From Cyanobium sp. PLM2.Bin73 (lineage in GTDB: Bacteria; Cyanobacteriota; Cyanobacteriia; PCC-6307; Cyanobiaceae), in contig REEV01000059.1 in assembly GCA_007694915.1 (NCBI GenBank), positions 55,588 to 119,587 on the forward strand: a stretch of 64,000 nucleotides of DNA, in the 5' to 3' direction. The notes under the pieces were generated by a model. The model ran no database searches and was not told the origin of the DNA. It worked only from the letters and a program-made list of their open reading frames with translations. The stretch's first letter is position 1. Every line of letters starts with the position of its first letter. This document shows positions 47,049-56,058 of this stretch, one piece after another. The translations under genes were made by a program, and so were the position numbers.

Positions 47049-48494
47049 TCATGGGGGAGAACCGAGACTCGCCGCCACCACGCCGGCCAGCCGTTCCAGT
47101 TCGGCCGTGCCGGTGTGCGGGTTGCCGAGCACCGCCTTGAGGTGATGGCGGTGGCCATAGAGGGGCCTCGAGAGCATCAGATCCGCCGCCAGCAGCTGCT
47201 GGCGGGTGCGCAGGCTCCAGCGCTCGGCGCTCGCGGGGTCACCGCGGCGGGGGGTGAAGGCCAGCAGGTGCAGGGGGCCGCTCACCAGATGCAGCCCGGT
47301 GATCGGCGCCAGCAGGGCCTGCAGCTGACGGCGCCGGGCCACGGCCCCGTCCAGCACCGCCTCGATCCCCGCCAGCCCCAGCTGCCGCAACCCCAGCCAG
47401 AGCTTCAGCACTTCGGCGGGCCGGGAACCCTGGAGGCCGCTCTCGCCGCCATGGCCGCCGCTCCAACTGGGTTCCATGTAGGGGAGTCCGGTGCCGAAGG
47501 CCTGCTCCAGCAGCCGCGGGGTGGCCAGCAGCAGCACCGAGGAGGTCTTGGTGATGCCCAGCAGCTTCTGGGGGTTGAGCGTGATCGAATCGGCCTGCTC
47601 CAGGCCGGGCACCCGGTGGCGGTGGGCCTCGCTGAGGGCGAACACCGCACCGATGGCCCCATCCACGTGCAGCCACACCCCATGGCGCTGGCAGGCGGTG
47701 GCAATCTCGGGCAGGGGGTCAACGGCACCGCGCACGGTGGTGCCGGCCGTGGCCACCACAGCGATCACGGGTATACCGCGCTCCCGAAGCTGGACGAGCT
47801 GCTGCTCCAGCCGCTCGGCATCCATGGCGCCGCCGGCATCCACCGGCAGCTGGTGCAGGGCCTGCGGAGGCAACCCCATCACGGTGAGGGCCTTGGCCAT
47901 GGAGACGTGGGCGTCGGCACTGGCCAGCACCACGGCGTCGGCGCAGCAGCCCAGACCGCGGCTGTGGCGCGCGGTGACCAGGGCCATCAGGTTGGAGAGG
48001 GTGCCGCCGCTGGCCGGCACGCCGCCGCTGCCGGCGGGCAGCCCCAGGCGTTCCGCCAGCCAGGCCATCAGGCTGCGCTCCAGGCGGGTGAGGCTCGGCG
48101 AGAGTTCCTCGGCCAGCAGGTTGTTGTTGAGACCGGCACCGATCAGATCACCCACGATCGAGGCCGCCAGCGGCGGCGGGTCGAGATGGGCCAGCGCACC
48201 AGGGTGGCTGGGGTTGTAGGCCCCGTCCATCACCAGCTGCAGGTCGCTGAGCAGCTGGCCGGCAGGCTGGGGCCGCTGCTGCGGTTCCACCGCCGGCATC
48301 ACGCTCAGCCCCGGCAGAGGTGGGCGCTGGGAGGCGCTGGCCAGCCAGCTGCAGAGCTGGGCGCTGGCCTGCTCCAGAAACTGCTGCAGAGCAGGATCCT
48401 CGCTGTCCGGCGCGGCGAAGGGCAGCGGTGAACACCCCCGCTGGGCTGGTGGCGCGCTAGCCAACGGCGGATGATCAGGCAGACCCATTGTCAC
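47049..48494 (-). CDS. PLP-dependent group II amino acid decarboxylase
   Basis: A 481-residue member of the glutamate/aromatic/diaminobutyrate decarboxylase superfamily. The PLP lysine is in SITLNPQKLLGITKTSSV, the cofactor-binding Asp-Ala-like region is LHVDGAIGAVF, and the substrate segment TSGGTLSN appears as ASGGTLSNLMAL. Closest in feel to L-2,4-diaminobutyrate or sulfinoalanine/aspartate decarboxylases; the substrate cannot be decided. ATG at 48494 or 48488 (MGLPDHPP) are both possible. Divergent from tadA. Confidence 0.88.
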   Translation of the reverse strand: MTMGLPDHPPLASAPPAQRGCSPLPFAAPDSEDPALQQFLEQASAQLCSWLASASQRPPLPGLSVMPAVEPQQRPQPAGQLLSDLQLVMDGAYNPSHPGALAHLDPPPLAASIVGDLIGAGLNNNLLAEELSPSLTRLERSLMAWLAERLGLPAGSGGVPASGGTLSNLMALVTARHSRGLGCCADAVVLASADAHVSMAKALTVMGLPPQALHQLPVDAGGAMDAERLEQQLVQLRERGIPVIAVVATAGTTVRGAVDPLPEIATACQRHGVWLHVDGAIGAVFALSEAHRHRVPGLEQADSITLNPQKLLGITKTSSVLLLATPRLLEQAFGTGLPYMEPSWSGGHGGESGLQGSRPAEVLKLWLGLRQLGLAGIEAVLDGAVARRRQLQALLAPITGLHLVSGPLHLLAFTPRRGDPASAERWSLRTRQQLLAADLMLSRPLYGHRHHLKAVLGNPHTGTAELERLAGVVAASLGSPP

Positions 48495-48508
48495 CCGCAG
48501 CCGGCCTG

Positions 48509-49069
48509 ATGGTGAGTTCCGCAGGGACGATCCCCGCCCCCGAGGAGGAGCAACGACGCCATCACCTCTGGATGGCCCGCCTGCTGCGCCTGGCCGAGCG
48601 GGTGGGGGAGAGCGGTGAGATCCCTGTGGCGGCTGCCGTGCTCGATGGCCAGGGACGGTGCGTGGGCTGGGGCAGCAACCGGCGTCATCGCCTCGGCGAT
48701 CCCCTCGGCCACGCCGAGCTCGAGGCCATCAGCCAGGCGGCCCGTGCCCTGGGCGACTGGCGCCTGAACAGCTGCACCCTGCTGGTGACCCTGGAGCCCT
48801 GCCCGATGTGTGCCGGCGCGGCGGTGCAGGCGCGGGTGGGCACCGTGGTTTTCGCTGCCCCCGACCCCAAGCGCGGTGCCCTGGGGGGCTGCCTCAATCT
48901 GGCCAGCCACCCCAGCGCCCATCACGCCATGCGCGTGGTGGGCGGGGTGGGGGCTGATGCAGCGCGCCGACAGCTGGAGCGCTGGTTTCAGCAGCGGCGG
49001 CGGCGGGTGCGAGCGACGACGAACCCTGAACGTTCAGACGGGGACTGCGGCGGGCTGGGCGGCGCCTGA
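48509..49069 (+). CDS. tadA: tRNA-specific adenosine deaminase
   Basis: About 186 residues from ATG 48509. TadA converts A34 of tRNA-Arg(ACG) to inosine. The zinc and proton-shuttle motif is GHAELEAI and the cysteine pair is PCPMCAGA, as in the family; LGDWRLNSCTLLVTLEP and RGALGGCLNL also match. A C-terminal Arg-rich tail is longer than in E. coli TadA and overlaps the convergent aminotransferase gene by 36 bases. Confidence 0.95.
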   Translation: MVSSAGTIPAPEEEQRRHHLWMARLLRLAERVGESGEIPVAAAVLDGQGRCVGWGSNRRHRLGDPLGHAELEAISQAARALGDWRLNSCTLLVTLEPCPMCAGAAVQARVGTVVFAAPDPKRGALGGCLNLASHPSAHHAMRVVGGVGADAARRQLERWFQQRRRRVRATTNPERSDGDCGGLGGA

Positions 49070-50221
49070 GCGGAAGGCCGGCAGCTCGCTCTCGAACAGG
49101 TTGAGCAGCCGGTCAACATTCTCGGCCTGGCTGTTGTAGCCCATCAGGCCGATGCGCCAGACCTTGCCGGCCAGGGCCCCGAGACCCCCACCCACTTCGA
49201 TGCCGTGCTTGTTGAGCAGGTGCAGGCTGAAGGCCTTGCCGTCCACCCCTTCGGGGATGCGCACGGTGGTGAGGGTGGGCAGGCGCAGCTCCCGGGGAGC
49301 GTGCAGTTCCAAGCCCAGGGCCTCCAGGCCGTCCCACAGCCGCTCGGCATTGCGCTGATGGCGTTCCCAGGCCTGCTCGAGACCCTCCTCGGCCAGCAGG
49401 CGGAGGGCCTCGCGCAGGCCGAAGTTCATGTTCACCGGCGCCGTGTGGTGGTACACCCGGTCACTGCCCCAGTAGCGATTGAGCAGGGTCACATCCAGGT
49501 ACCAGTTGGGCACCTTGCCGCTGCGGGCCTCCATCTTGGCCTCCGCCCGCGGACCCATGGTGAAGGGCCCCAGGCCAGGGGGGCAGCTCAGACCCTTCTG
49601 GCTGCAGCTGTAGGCCAGATCCACCTTCCAGTGGTCGAGATAGAGCGGCACGGCTCCCAGGGAGGTCACCGTGTCGAGCAGCAGCAGGCAGTTGTTGCGG
49701 CGGCAGAGATCGCCGATGCCCTCCATCGGCTGGCGGATGCCGGTGGAAGTTTCGGCGTGCACGATCGCCAGGATCGCGGGCCGGTGCTGCTCCAGGGCCG
49801 CTTCGATCTCCTCGAGACTGAACGCCTCCCCCCAGGGCCGCTCAATCGTCACCACGTCGGCGCGGTAGCGCTCAGCCATGTCCACCAGCCGCAGGCCGAA
49901 GTAGCCCTTCACCGCCACCAGCACCTTGTCGCCCGGCTCGATGGTGTTGGCCAGGGTGGCTTCCATGGCGGCACTGCCGGTGCCGCTCATGGGCAGGGTG
50001 AGGCGGTTGTCGGTCTGCCAGGCGTAGCGGAGCAGCTCCTGCACCTCACCCATCAGCTCCACGTAGAGCGGATCGAGGTGACCGATGGGGGTGCGTGCCA
50101 GGGCCTGGAGCACCCGCGGATGGGCGTTGGAGGGACCGGGACCGAGCAGCAGGCGATCGGGGGTGGCGATCGGGTTGAGCTGAAGCCGGTGGGCGGCGTT
50201 GACGGGGGGCAGCGCGGACAA
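49034..50221 (-). CDS. Class V aminotransferase (alanine-glyoxylate / serine-glyoxylate type)
   Basis: A 395-residue PLP enzyme. Motifs are LLGPGPSNAHPRVLQAL, the PLP-phosphate segment MSGTGSAAMEA, HAETSTG, DTVTSLGAVPLYLD and the Schiff-base Lys in SCSQKGLSCPPG. The match is to alanine:glyoxylate aminotransferase, which disposes of glyoxylate from photorespiration. Serine-glyoxylate or serine-pyruvate activity is possible. Overlaps tadA by 36 bases at the 3' ends. Confidence 0.92.
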   Translation of the reverse strand: MSALPPVNAAHRLQLNPIATPDRLLLGPGPSNAHPRVLQALARTPIGHLDPLYVELMGEVQELLRYAWQTDNRLTLPMSGTGSAAMEATLANTIEPGDKVLVAVKGYFGLRLVDMAERYRADVVTIERPWGEAFSLEEIEAALEQHRPAILAIVHAETSTGIRQPMEGIGDLCRRNNCLLLLDTVTSLGAVPLYLDHWKVDLAYSCSQKGLSCPPGLGPFTMGPRAEAKMEARSGKVPNWYLDVTLLNRYWGSDRVYHHTAPVNMNFGLREALRLLAEEGLEQAWERHQRNAERLWDGLEALGLELHAPRELRLPTLTTVRIPEGVDGKAFSLHLLNKHGIEVGGGLGALAGKVWRIGLMGYNSQAENVDRLLNLFESELPAFRSGAAQPAAVPV

Positions 50222-50299
50222 GGGGCCGGAGTGGTGGGGCGGAAGATGGGGAGGGTACGCAGCTGAAGCCAGCCAGCCGCGGCGGAGCTGGAGGCCCGG

Positions 50300-50830
50300 T
50301 CAGCGGGCTCGCACGTTGGAGGAGGCCAGGCCCCGGCAGAGGTGGTCGAACGGGGCGCGCACCACGCTGTTCAGATCGGCTCCGGCACCGAGGCCGCCAG
50401 CCTCCAGCAGTTCACACACAACATCGGCCATCAGGGCGATGCTGCGCACGGTGGGACCGGTGGGAACCCCCAGGCTCTTGTAGGTGTCGTCCAGGCCGTT
50501 CAGCACCCGTTCATTGAGGATGGTGGGGTCCCCGGCGATCAGGGCGTAGCTGGCGTAGCGCAGGAAATAGTCCATGTCGCGCAGGCAGGCCGACAACCGG
50601 CGGGTCGTGTAGGCATTGCCGCCGGGAAGGATCAGCTCGGGATCCTCCAGCCACAGCCGCTGGGAGGCCTCGCGCACGATCACGGCCGCCTCCCGGTTGA
50701 TCAGCTCCACCGCCGCCAGCCGCAAGCCGGACTGGGACAGGTAGGTGGAGATGCTGTCGATGGCATCACGGTCGAGGTAGCGACCCAGCTGGTCGTAGCG
50801 CCCGATCAGACCGGTGATGGCATCCCGCAT
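50300..50830 (-). CDS. apcF: Allophycocyanin beta-18-type subunit
   Basis: About 176 residues from ATG 50830 (MRDAITGLIGRYDQLGRYLD). A phycobilisome core terminal-emitter-associated subunit that replaces ApcB in core cylinders. The chromophore-attachment cysteine is Cys82 in RRLSACLRDMDYFLRYASYAL, and Asn72 in GGNAY is the residue methylated in beta subunits. NERVLNGLDDTYKSLGVPTGPTVRSI is typical of ApcF. A few residues longer at the end than usual. An in-frame ATG at 50848 would add six residues. Divergent from glnA. Confidence 0.95.
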   Translation of the reverse strand: MRDAITGLIGRYDQLGRYLDRDAIDSISTYLSQSGLRLAAVELINREAAVIVREASQRLWLEDPELILPGGNAYTTRRLSACLRDMDYFLRYASYALIAGDPTILNERVLNGLDDTYKSLGVPTGPTVRSIALMADVVCELLEAGGLGAGADLNSVVRAPFDHLCRGLASSNVRAR

Positions 50831-50964
50831 GGCTGGTTTGGATCGCATGGTCCCTGGCCGGAAGGTAGCACTCACAAGTGCCCAAACCCTTGACCTGACC
50901 GGGGTTCTGGCGCATCTGACAGAAACGGTTACGGAAGCGCCCGCCAGCACCGGGATGGCGCTTG

Positions 50965-51006
50965 GTGTCGGGGGCTACAAAACGGGCCCATGACGATCCG
51001 TACCGT
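50965..51006 (+). promoter_or_regulatory. NtcA-type activator site and -10 box of glnA
   Basis: GTGTCGGGGGCTAC (50965-50978) fits the relaxed NtcA consensus GTN10AC and differs from GTAN8TAC at one base. Exactly 22 bases follow before TACCGT (51001-51006), a TAnnnT -10 box. This is the classic spacing of an NtcA-activated promoter. The glnA ATG is 47 bases further on, at 51054. Confidence 0.72.
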
Positions 51007-51053
51007 CCGCCCTGTTCACCGCTGCGGCGGTTCCCATCCCCTTGATTCCTTCC

Positions 51054-52472
51054 ATGGCCACCACAGCCCAGGACGTGCTCCGCCGGATCCAGGAGGAGGG
51101 CATCGAGCTGATCGATCTGAAGTTCGTTGACCTGCACGGCAAGTGGCAGCACCTCACCGTGAGCAAGGACCTGGTGGACGAGGAGGCCTTCAGCAGCGGT
51201 GTGGCCTTCGATGGCTCCTCGATCCGCGGCTGGAAGGCCATCAATGAATCGGACATGGCGATGGTGCCCGATCCGGAGACGGCCTGGATCGACCCCTTCT
51301 ACAGCCACAAAACCCTCAGCCTGATCTGCTCGATCCAGGAGCCCCGCAGCGGCCAGCCCTATGGCCGCTGCCCCAGGGCTCTGGCGCGCAAGGCCCTCGA
51401 GTACCTGGACGGCACCGGCATCGCCGACACGGCCTTCTTCGGTCCGGAGCCGGAATTCTTCGTCTTCGACGATGTTCGCTACAGCTCCGGCAGCGGCACC
51501 AGCTTCTACAGCGTTGATTCGATCGAGGCCCCCTGGAACAGCTCCAGACTGGAGGAGGGCGGCAATCTCGCCTACAAGATTCAGCTCAAGGAGGGCTATT
51601 TCCCGGTGGGTCCGAATGACACCCTCCAGGACATGCGCACCGAGATGATTCTCACCATGGCCGCCCTGGGTGTGCCGATCGAGAAGCATCACCACGAGGT
51701 GGCCACGGCCCAGCACGAGCTGGGGATGAAATTCTCCGAACTCATCACGGCAGCCGACAACGTGATGATCTACAAGTATGTGGTGCGCAATGTGGCCCGC
51801 AAATACGGCAAAACGGCCACCTTCATGCCCAAGCCGGTGTTCGCCGACAACGGCAGCGGCATGCACGTGCACCAAAGCCTCTGGAAAGGCGGTCAGCCCC
51901 TGTTCTTCGGGGAAGGCACCTACGCCAACCTCTCCCAGACCGCCCGCTGGTACATCGGCGGGCTGCTCAAGCACGCTCCCAGCTTCCTCGCCTTCACCAA
52001 TCCCACCACCAACAGCTACAAGCGCTTGGTGCCGGGTTTTGAAGCGCCGGTGAACCTGGTGTACTCGCAGGGCAACCGTTCAGCGGCCGTGCGCATCCCC
52101 CTCACCGGGCCCAGCCCCAAAGCCAAGCGCCTGGAGTTCCGCTCCGGCGATGCGCTCTCCAACCCCTACCTGGGCTTCGCGGCGATGCTGATGGCCGGCA
52201 TCGATGGCATCAAGAACCAGATCGACCCCGGCGATGGCACCGACGTTGACCTGTTCGAACTCTCGGCCGATGAACTGGCCCGCATCTCCACCGTGCCGGC
52301 TTCCCTCAACGGCTCACTGGAGGCCCTTGACGCAGACAAGCACTACCTCATGGAGGGGGGCGTTTTCACCGAGGACTTCATCGACAACTGGATCGCCATG
52401 AAGTACGACGAAGTCCAGCAACTCCGCCAGCGCCCCCACCCCCACGAATTCACGATGTACTACGACGCCTGA
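51054..52472 (+). CDS. glnA: Glutamine synthetase type I
   Basis: 472 residues, the GSI-type glutamine synthetase that assimilates ammonium in the GS-GOGAT cycle. Signatures are [39 protein letters not shown], the His-rich [25 protein letters not shown] and [17 protein letters not shown]. The ATG at 51054 (MATTAQDVL) is the family start; an upstream in-frame codon at 51042 adds MIPS only. Regulated by NtcA through the site upstream. No GS-inactivating factor gene (gif) is seen in the window. Confidence 0.98.
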   Translation: MATTAQDVLRRIQEEGIELIDLKFVDLHGKWQHLTVSKDLVDEEAFSSGVAFDGSSIRGWKAINESDMAMVPDPETAWIDPFYSHKTLSLICSIQEPRSGQPYGRCPRALARKALEYLDGTGIADTAFFGPEPEFFVFDDVRYSSGSGTSFYSVDSIEAPWNSSRLEEGGNLAYKIQLKEGYFPVGPNDTLQDMRTEMILTMAALGVPIEKHHHEVATAQHELGMKFSELITAADNVMIYKYVVRNVARKYGKTATFMPKPVFADNGSGMHVHQSLWKGGQPLFFGEGTYANLSQTARWYIGGLLKHAPSFLAFTNPTTNSYKRLVPGFEAPVNLVYSQGNRSAAVRIPLTGPSPKAKRLEFRSGDALSNPYLGFAAMLMAGIDGIKNQIDPGDGTDVDLFELSADELARISTVPASLNGSLEALDADKHYLMEGGVFTEDFIDNWIAMKYDEVQQLRQRPHPHEFTMYYDA

Positions 52473-52495
52473 GCTCCCAGCCAGCGGGCCGGCCT

Positions 52496-52789
52496 TCAGT
52501 GGTGGCGCAGGGCGGCGATGGCGCTGTCGTGCAGATGCTGGTGGTGGGCCTGGCGCAGGGCCCAGGCCTGCAACTGGTGCACGGCGCTGGCCTCTGCCCC
52601 GGGGTCGTGGTGGCGGGTGATCTGGGCCAGCTCGGCGGCGTGGCGGCGCTGATCGCGCTGATGGGCCCTGGCCCAGGCCAGGAATTCGCGGCCGGGACCG
52701 TTCTGAGCGGCCGCATTGGCCGGCAGGGCCAGGGGCACCACCGGCAGGCCGGCTTGCGTCGGGCGGGTCGGCGTGGTGTGGGTGGTCAT
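52496..52789 (-). CDS. Hypothetical His/Ala-rich protein
   Basis: 97 residues from ATG 52789. An N-terminal Thr/Pro-rich stretch is followed by a long helix rich in His, Ala, Gln and Arg (FLAWARAHQRDQRRHAAELAQITRHH, ending SAIAALRHH). No membrane segment or known motif. It converges on glnA with 23 bases between. Not recognised; composition is consistent with a real gene but the case is weak. Confidence 0.45.
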   Translation of the reverse strand: MTTHTTPTRPTQAGLPVVPLALPANAAAQNGPGREFLAWARAHQRDQRRHAAELAQITRHHDPGAEASAVHQLQAWALRQAHHQHLHDSAIAALRHH

Positions 52790-52938
52790 GGCGGCGATCC
52801 TCCGGCTCCCTTCAGCCCCATTCTCGCCGCGCGCGGTATCAACGGCTACCGAACCGACGTTTGATTCACAGCTCTTCAATCCCCGCCCGCCAAGCCCGCC
52901 CGCCAACCGCTCGCGGCGAGCCGGCCCGATCGGCTGGA

Positions 52939-54054
52939 ATGAATCCGTCTCCATTGCCCGTCATGCCCGATCAGCTCACCAAGCTGGCCTACCAGACCCT
53001 GCAGCAGGGCAAGGCTCTGCTCGGAGTCACCCACAAGGAGGTGAGCACCCGCCTGATGGGGGTGCTGGCTCCCGATGGAGCGCCGCGCACCGTTCCGGTG
53101 CCGGCCGAGCTGCTCGATCAACTGCGCCAGGCCATGGACCGGCTCCACGACCGCGACTGGCAGGAAGCGGAGCAGGGCCTCTATCCCGCCTCCTTGCTCT
53201 TCGATGCCCCCTGGCTCGACTACGCCGGCCGCTACCCGCTGGTGTGGCTGGATCTGCCCCTCACCTGGCAGCGCCGCCGACAACGGCGGGTGCGGGATAT
53301 CCCCGATGGCGTGGACCCCACAGCCTACCCCGAGTACTACCTCCAGAACTTCCACCACCAGACGGACGGCTACTTCAGCGACCATTCCGCCGCCCTCTAC
53401 GACCTGCAGGTGGAGCTGCTGTTCAACGGCACGGCCGAACCGATGCGCCGTCGGGTGATCGCACCGCTGCGACGCGGCCTGCAGCGCTTCGCCGGCCGTG
53501 CCCCCGCTCAGCTGCGCGTACTCGATGTGGCCACCGGCACGGGCCGCACCCTGCGCCAGCTGCGGGCGGCCCTGCCCAAGGCGCAGCTGCTGGGGCTGGA
53601 TCTCTCCACCGCCTACCTGCGCCAGGCCAACCGCTGGCTGGGCCAGTTGCCGGGGGAACTGCCCCAGCTGGTGCAGGGCAACGCGGAGGCCATGCCCTTC
53701 GCCGACAGCAGCGTTCAGGCCATCAGCTGTGTGTTTCTGATGCACGAGCTGCCGGCAGAGGCCCGTCAGAACGTGATCCAGGACTGTTTCCGTCTGCTCG
53801 AGCCCGGCGGGGTGCTGGTGCTGGCCGACTCGATCCAGCTCGCCGATTCGCCCCAGTTCGCAGCGGTGATGGAGAACTTCCGGCGGGTGTTCCACGAGCC
53901 CTACTACCGCAACTACATCAGCGATGACATCGAGGCCCGGCTGCAGGCCGCTGGCTTCACCGACGTGGAGGCAGAGAACCACTTCATGACCAGGGTGTGG
54001 TCAGCTCGCCGGCCCGGCTCCCCGGACCGGGCTGCCCAGGACGAGGCGGCCTAG
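52939..54054 (+). CDS. Class I SAM-dependent methyltransferase
   Basis: About 371 residues from ATG 52939, or 363 from ATG 52963 (MPDQLTKLAYQ). An N-terminal region of roughly 190 residues, with DGVDPTAYPEYYLQNFHHQTDGYFSDHSAALYDLQVELLF, is typical of a cyanobacterial/plastid group. It is followed by a UbiE-like Rossmann methyltransferase: motif I VLDVATGTGRTLRQL, motif II-like LLGLDLS and FRLLEPGGVLVLADS. The substrate is unknown. It ends 4 bases into the convergent small membrane gene. Confidence 0.88.
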   Translation: MNPSPLPVMPDQLTKLAYQTLQQGKALLGVTHKEVSTRLMGVLAPDGAPRTVPVPAELLDQLRQAMDRLHDRDWQEAEQGLYPASLLFDAPWLDYAGRYPLVWLDLPLTWQRRRQRRVRDIPDGVDPTAYPEYYLQNFHHQTDGYFSDHSAALYDLQVELLFNGTAEPMRRRVIAPLRRGLQRFAGRAPAQLRVLDVATGTGRTLRQLRAALPKAQLLGLDLSTAYLRQANRWLGQLPGELPQLVQGNAEAMPFADSSVQAISCVFLMHELPAEARQNVIQDCFRLLEPGGVLVLADSIQLADSPQFAAVMENFRRVFHEPYYRNYISDDIEARLQAAGFTDVEAENHFMTRVWSARRPGSPDRAAQDEAA

Positions 54055-54338
54055 GGGCGCAGCAGCCAGGCCAGCACCAGCCCCAGGGTGGCCCAGCGCA
54101 GCCCGCGCCAGAAGCGCTGCCCGTCCCTGCCGCCGGCCACCAGTTCAGGCGGAAGGGGCTCCAGCAGGCGCTGGGTGAGAGCCAGCCGCTGCTGCTGACG
54201 CCGCCGCCCCACCCCACTGCAGCGCCGGGCCAGGGCGGCCTGGGTGAACAGGCCATCGAGCAGGTGCAGCAGGCGCACCGGTCGTTGACGGGGGAAACGG
54301 ACCCGGCGGGCCGGCCTGGAGGAGTGGGGGGAAGTCAT
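54051..54338 (-). CDS. Hypothetical protein with C-terminal membrane helix
   Basis: 95 residues. A basic, Arg-rich N-terminus (SSRPARRVRFPRQRPVRLLH), a helical middle (RRQQQRLALTQRLLEPLPPELV) and a terminal hydrophobic segment (FWRGLRWATLGLVLAWLLRP) suggest a tail-anchored or peripheral membrane protein. No family recognised. It converges on the methyltransferase, overlapping by 4 bases, and diverges from the DUF6439-like gene. Confidence 0.55.
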   Translation of the reverse strand: MTSPHSSRPARRVRFPRQRPVRLLHLLDGLFTQAALARRCSGVGRRRQQQRLALTQRLLEPLPPELVAGGRDGQRFWRGLRWATLGLVLAWLLRP

Positions 54339-54395
54339 GGCTGCTCAGACCTGGCACGGGGCCGATCCGTCCGCCCGGAGACCGCCCACGCCAGG

Positions 54396-54737
54396 ATGGA
54401 TTCTTGGTGGCATGGGCGTCCAGTGGCAGAGCAGACACAGGGTGCAGGGCGCGCGGCGCCACACCGAGACTGGCCCGAGCAGGCGCTGAGCCAGGCCGAG
54501 GCCCTGCACCGGTTGCTGGCGATTCCAGAGCGCGACTGGCACGCTCTCAAATCCCAGCGGCCCCGCCGGGGGGCAGAGCAGCTCTCCGCGGCCCTGGTGC
54601 AGCTGCTGAGCGCCGACGATCCCCGCCGTGCCGCCAGCTCTCCGGCCCGTGACCAGGCGATCGCCCTCGTTGAGCATGCCCTGCTCTGGCTGCGGGCGGA
54701 GATCAGCGACCCCGGCTGCCCCAGCCACGGGCTCTGA
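54396..54737 (+). CDS. DUF6439-like small conserved protein
   Basis: 113 residues from ATG 54396. The conserved part is LAIPERDWHALKSQRPRRGAEQLSAALVQLLS and HALLWLRAEISDPGCPSHG, which matches a small helical cyanobacterial family I know as DUF6439. The N-terminal 35 residues are variable. No catalytic residues stand out. The end overlaps the anti-sigma-type gene by 35 bases on the opposite strand. Confidence 0.65.
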   Translation: MDSWWHGRPVAEQTQGAGRAAPHRDWPEQALSQAEALHRLLAIPERDWHALKSQRPRRGAEQLSAALVQLLSADDPRRAASSPARDQAIALVEHALLWLRAEISDPGCPSHGL

Positions 54738-55143
54738 GCGCGGCACTGAAGCCCTTGGGTTTGCGCACCGCCAGCTGCAGCCGGTTGCCACGCCGGCTCC
54801 AGCGCACGTCGTCGAAGCAGTGCTGGATCAGGAACAGCCCTCGCCCGCCCACCGCCTCAGGGCAGGCGGGCAGGCAGGCCTGACGGGAATCAGGCGGAAC
54901 GCCGGCCCCCTCGTCCTGCACCTGCCACACCATCCAGCAGGGGGTTTCGATGCGACGGATGCGCAGCAGCTTGCCGGGGTCGCCGCCGTTGCCATGGCGC
55001 ACGGCATTCACCAGGGCCTCCTGCAGACCCAGCTGCAGGTCGGCCTGGAGCCGCCGGCAGGGCACCGTCTCCAGCAGCAGGTCCACCAGCGGAGCCAGCT
55101 GCAGCGTTGAGGGAGTGATGAAGTCTGACCAGCGCAGGGTCAT
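54703..55143 (-). CDS. Anti-sigma-factor-type histidine-kinase-like ATPase (RsbW/SpoIIAB family)
   Basis: 146 residues forming a stand-alone HATPase_c_2 domain. The N box is LGLQEALVNAVRHGNGGD, the G1 box is VQDEGAGVPPDS, and the G2 box is GGRGLFLIQHCFDDVRW. Such proteins bind and phosphorylate anti-anti-sigma factors or hold a sigma factor. No STAS-domain partner, PP2C phosphatase or sigma factor is adjacent, so its partner lies elsewhere. Monocistronic between gun4 and the DUF6439-like gene. Confidence 0.9.
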   Translation of the reverse strand: MTLRWSDFITPSTLQLAPLVDLLLETVPCRRLQADLQLGLQEALVNAVRHGNGGDPGKLLRIRRIETPCWMVWQVQDEGAGVPPDSRQACLPACPEAVGGRGLFLIQHCFDDVRWSRRGNRLQLAVRKPKGFSAALRARGWGSRGR

Positions 55144-55217
55144 CCCGGCTCTGCAGGGGCCGCTCCGACGCTAAGGCGCGGACGGGGGGCCATCCAGCCC
55201 CCTCGATAGACCTGCAA

Positions 55218-55943
55218 TCAAGTCCGCTGACGGCGCTGTACCAGGGCCGGATGCTGGAGCAGGGCATCCATCAGCCGCACGCCGCGCAGCTGGTTCACCA
55301 GCGGCATATGACCATCGGGGGCATCGATCGTCCACTGAAACCCCCCCGGATAGCGGGTCCACTGCAGACCATCTTTCCAGCCCAGCCTGGGCCACAGGCG
55401 CTCCCAGCGGCCGCCGGCAGCGGCCAGCAGCCGGGCCTGCACCGTGAAACCGAAGCGTCCTCGCGAGTAGCAGATCCAGAGCCGATCGAGGGCGTCGAGA
55501 TCGACGGAGGCCATCGCCGGAACTTCGCTGTAGTACACGTAGCCGCGCGCCACGGCTGCCGGCCCCGCCAGCTGGCGCAGCACCGAGCTGGTGATCCGGT
55601 CGGCCTGTTCAAATTCCTGCAGGGTCAGGGCCCGTTGCAGGGGGGCGTAGTCGATGCCCTGGGCACTGGTGGTGGCCAGCCAGCCGCTGGGGTAGCGGCT
55701 GAAGAACGCCTCCCGCTGCTGGGGCTCGCCCTGCACCAGCATCTGGATCAGAAAGCCTGCCGCCCAGTCGTCACCGGTGGCATCGAGGCCGGCGATGTGG
55801 TCGAGGACCAGAGGCCGCAGGGCGGGGGCCTGGCGCTCCAGCTGGGGAAGCAGGCTGCGCCGCTGGCGCTCGGAGGCTGACTGGAAGCGCTCCAGCAGCC
55901 CGGAGGGCGTTGCGGGGGCGGTGACCTGGGGGCCGGAGAGCAT
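55218..55943 (-). CDS. gun4: GUN4-domain protein (magnesium chelatase activator)
   Basis: 241 residues. The N-terminal 90 residues are helical ([21 protein letters not shown]). The GUN4 core runs from [20 protein letters not shown] to the end, with [24 protein letters not shown] and the tetrapyrrole-pocket loop [13 protein letters not shown]. Gun4 binds protoporphyrin IX and Mg-protoporphyrin and stimulates Mg-chelatase. Cyanobacteria can have more than one GUN4 protein; the standard two-domain layout suggests this is the main one. It diverges from psb28. Confidence 0.92.
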   Translation of the reverse strand: MLSGPQVTAPATPSGLLERFQSASERQRRSLLPQLERQAPALRPLVLDHIAGLDATGDDWAAGFLIQMLVQGEPQQREAFFSRYPSGWLATTSAQGIDYAPLQRALTLQEFEQADRITSSVLRQLAGPAAVARGYVYYSEVPAMASVDLDALDRLWICYSRGRFGFTVQARLLAAAGGRWERLWPRLGWKDGLQWTRYPGGFQWTIDAPDGHMPLVNQLRGVRLMDALLQHPALVQRRQRT

Positions 55944-56033
55944 GGTGACCGAACCTGATCGGGCCAGCGTGGGCCCACTATGTCAGCCGCGAGCATGGCA
56001 GGAGGCGGGCAGGGGCTGTCCGGACCCTGCACC

Positions 56034-56039
56034 TAAGAT
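56034..56039 (+). promoter_or_regulatory. -10 box of psb28
   Basis: TAAGAT, 20 bases before the psb28 ATG at 56059, close to TATAAT. No clear -35. It lies in the 115-base gun4-psb28 divergent region. Confidence 0.45.
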
Positions 56040-56058
56040 CCCGTTTTGCTCGTCGGGT

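Noticed and set aside
50848..50950. Longer N-terminus for ApcF
   Set aside because: The extra residues do not resemble phycobiliproteins, and MRDAITGLIG is the normal start, placing the cysteine at position 82.
52499..52864. Plus-strand frame opposite the His/Ala-rich protein
   Set aside because: Val/Gly/Gln-rich sequence typical of a reverse-strand shadow; the minus-strand frame has more natural composition, though itself weak.
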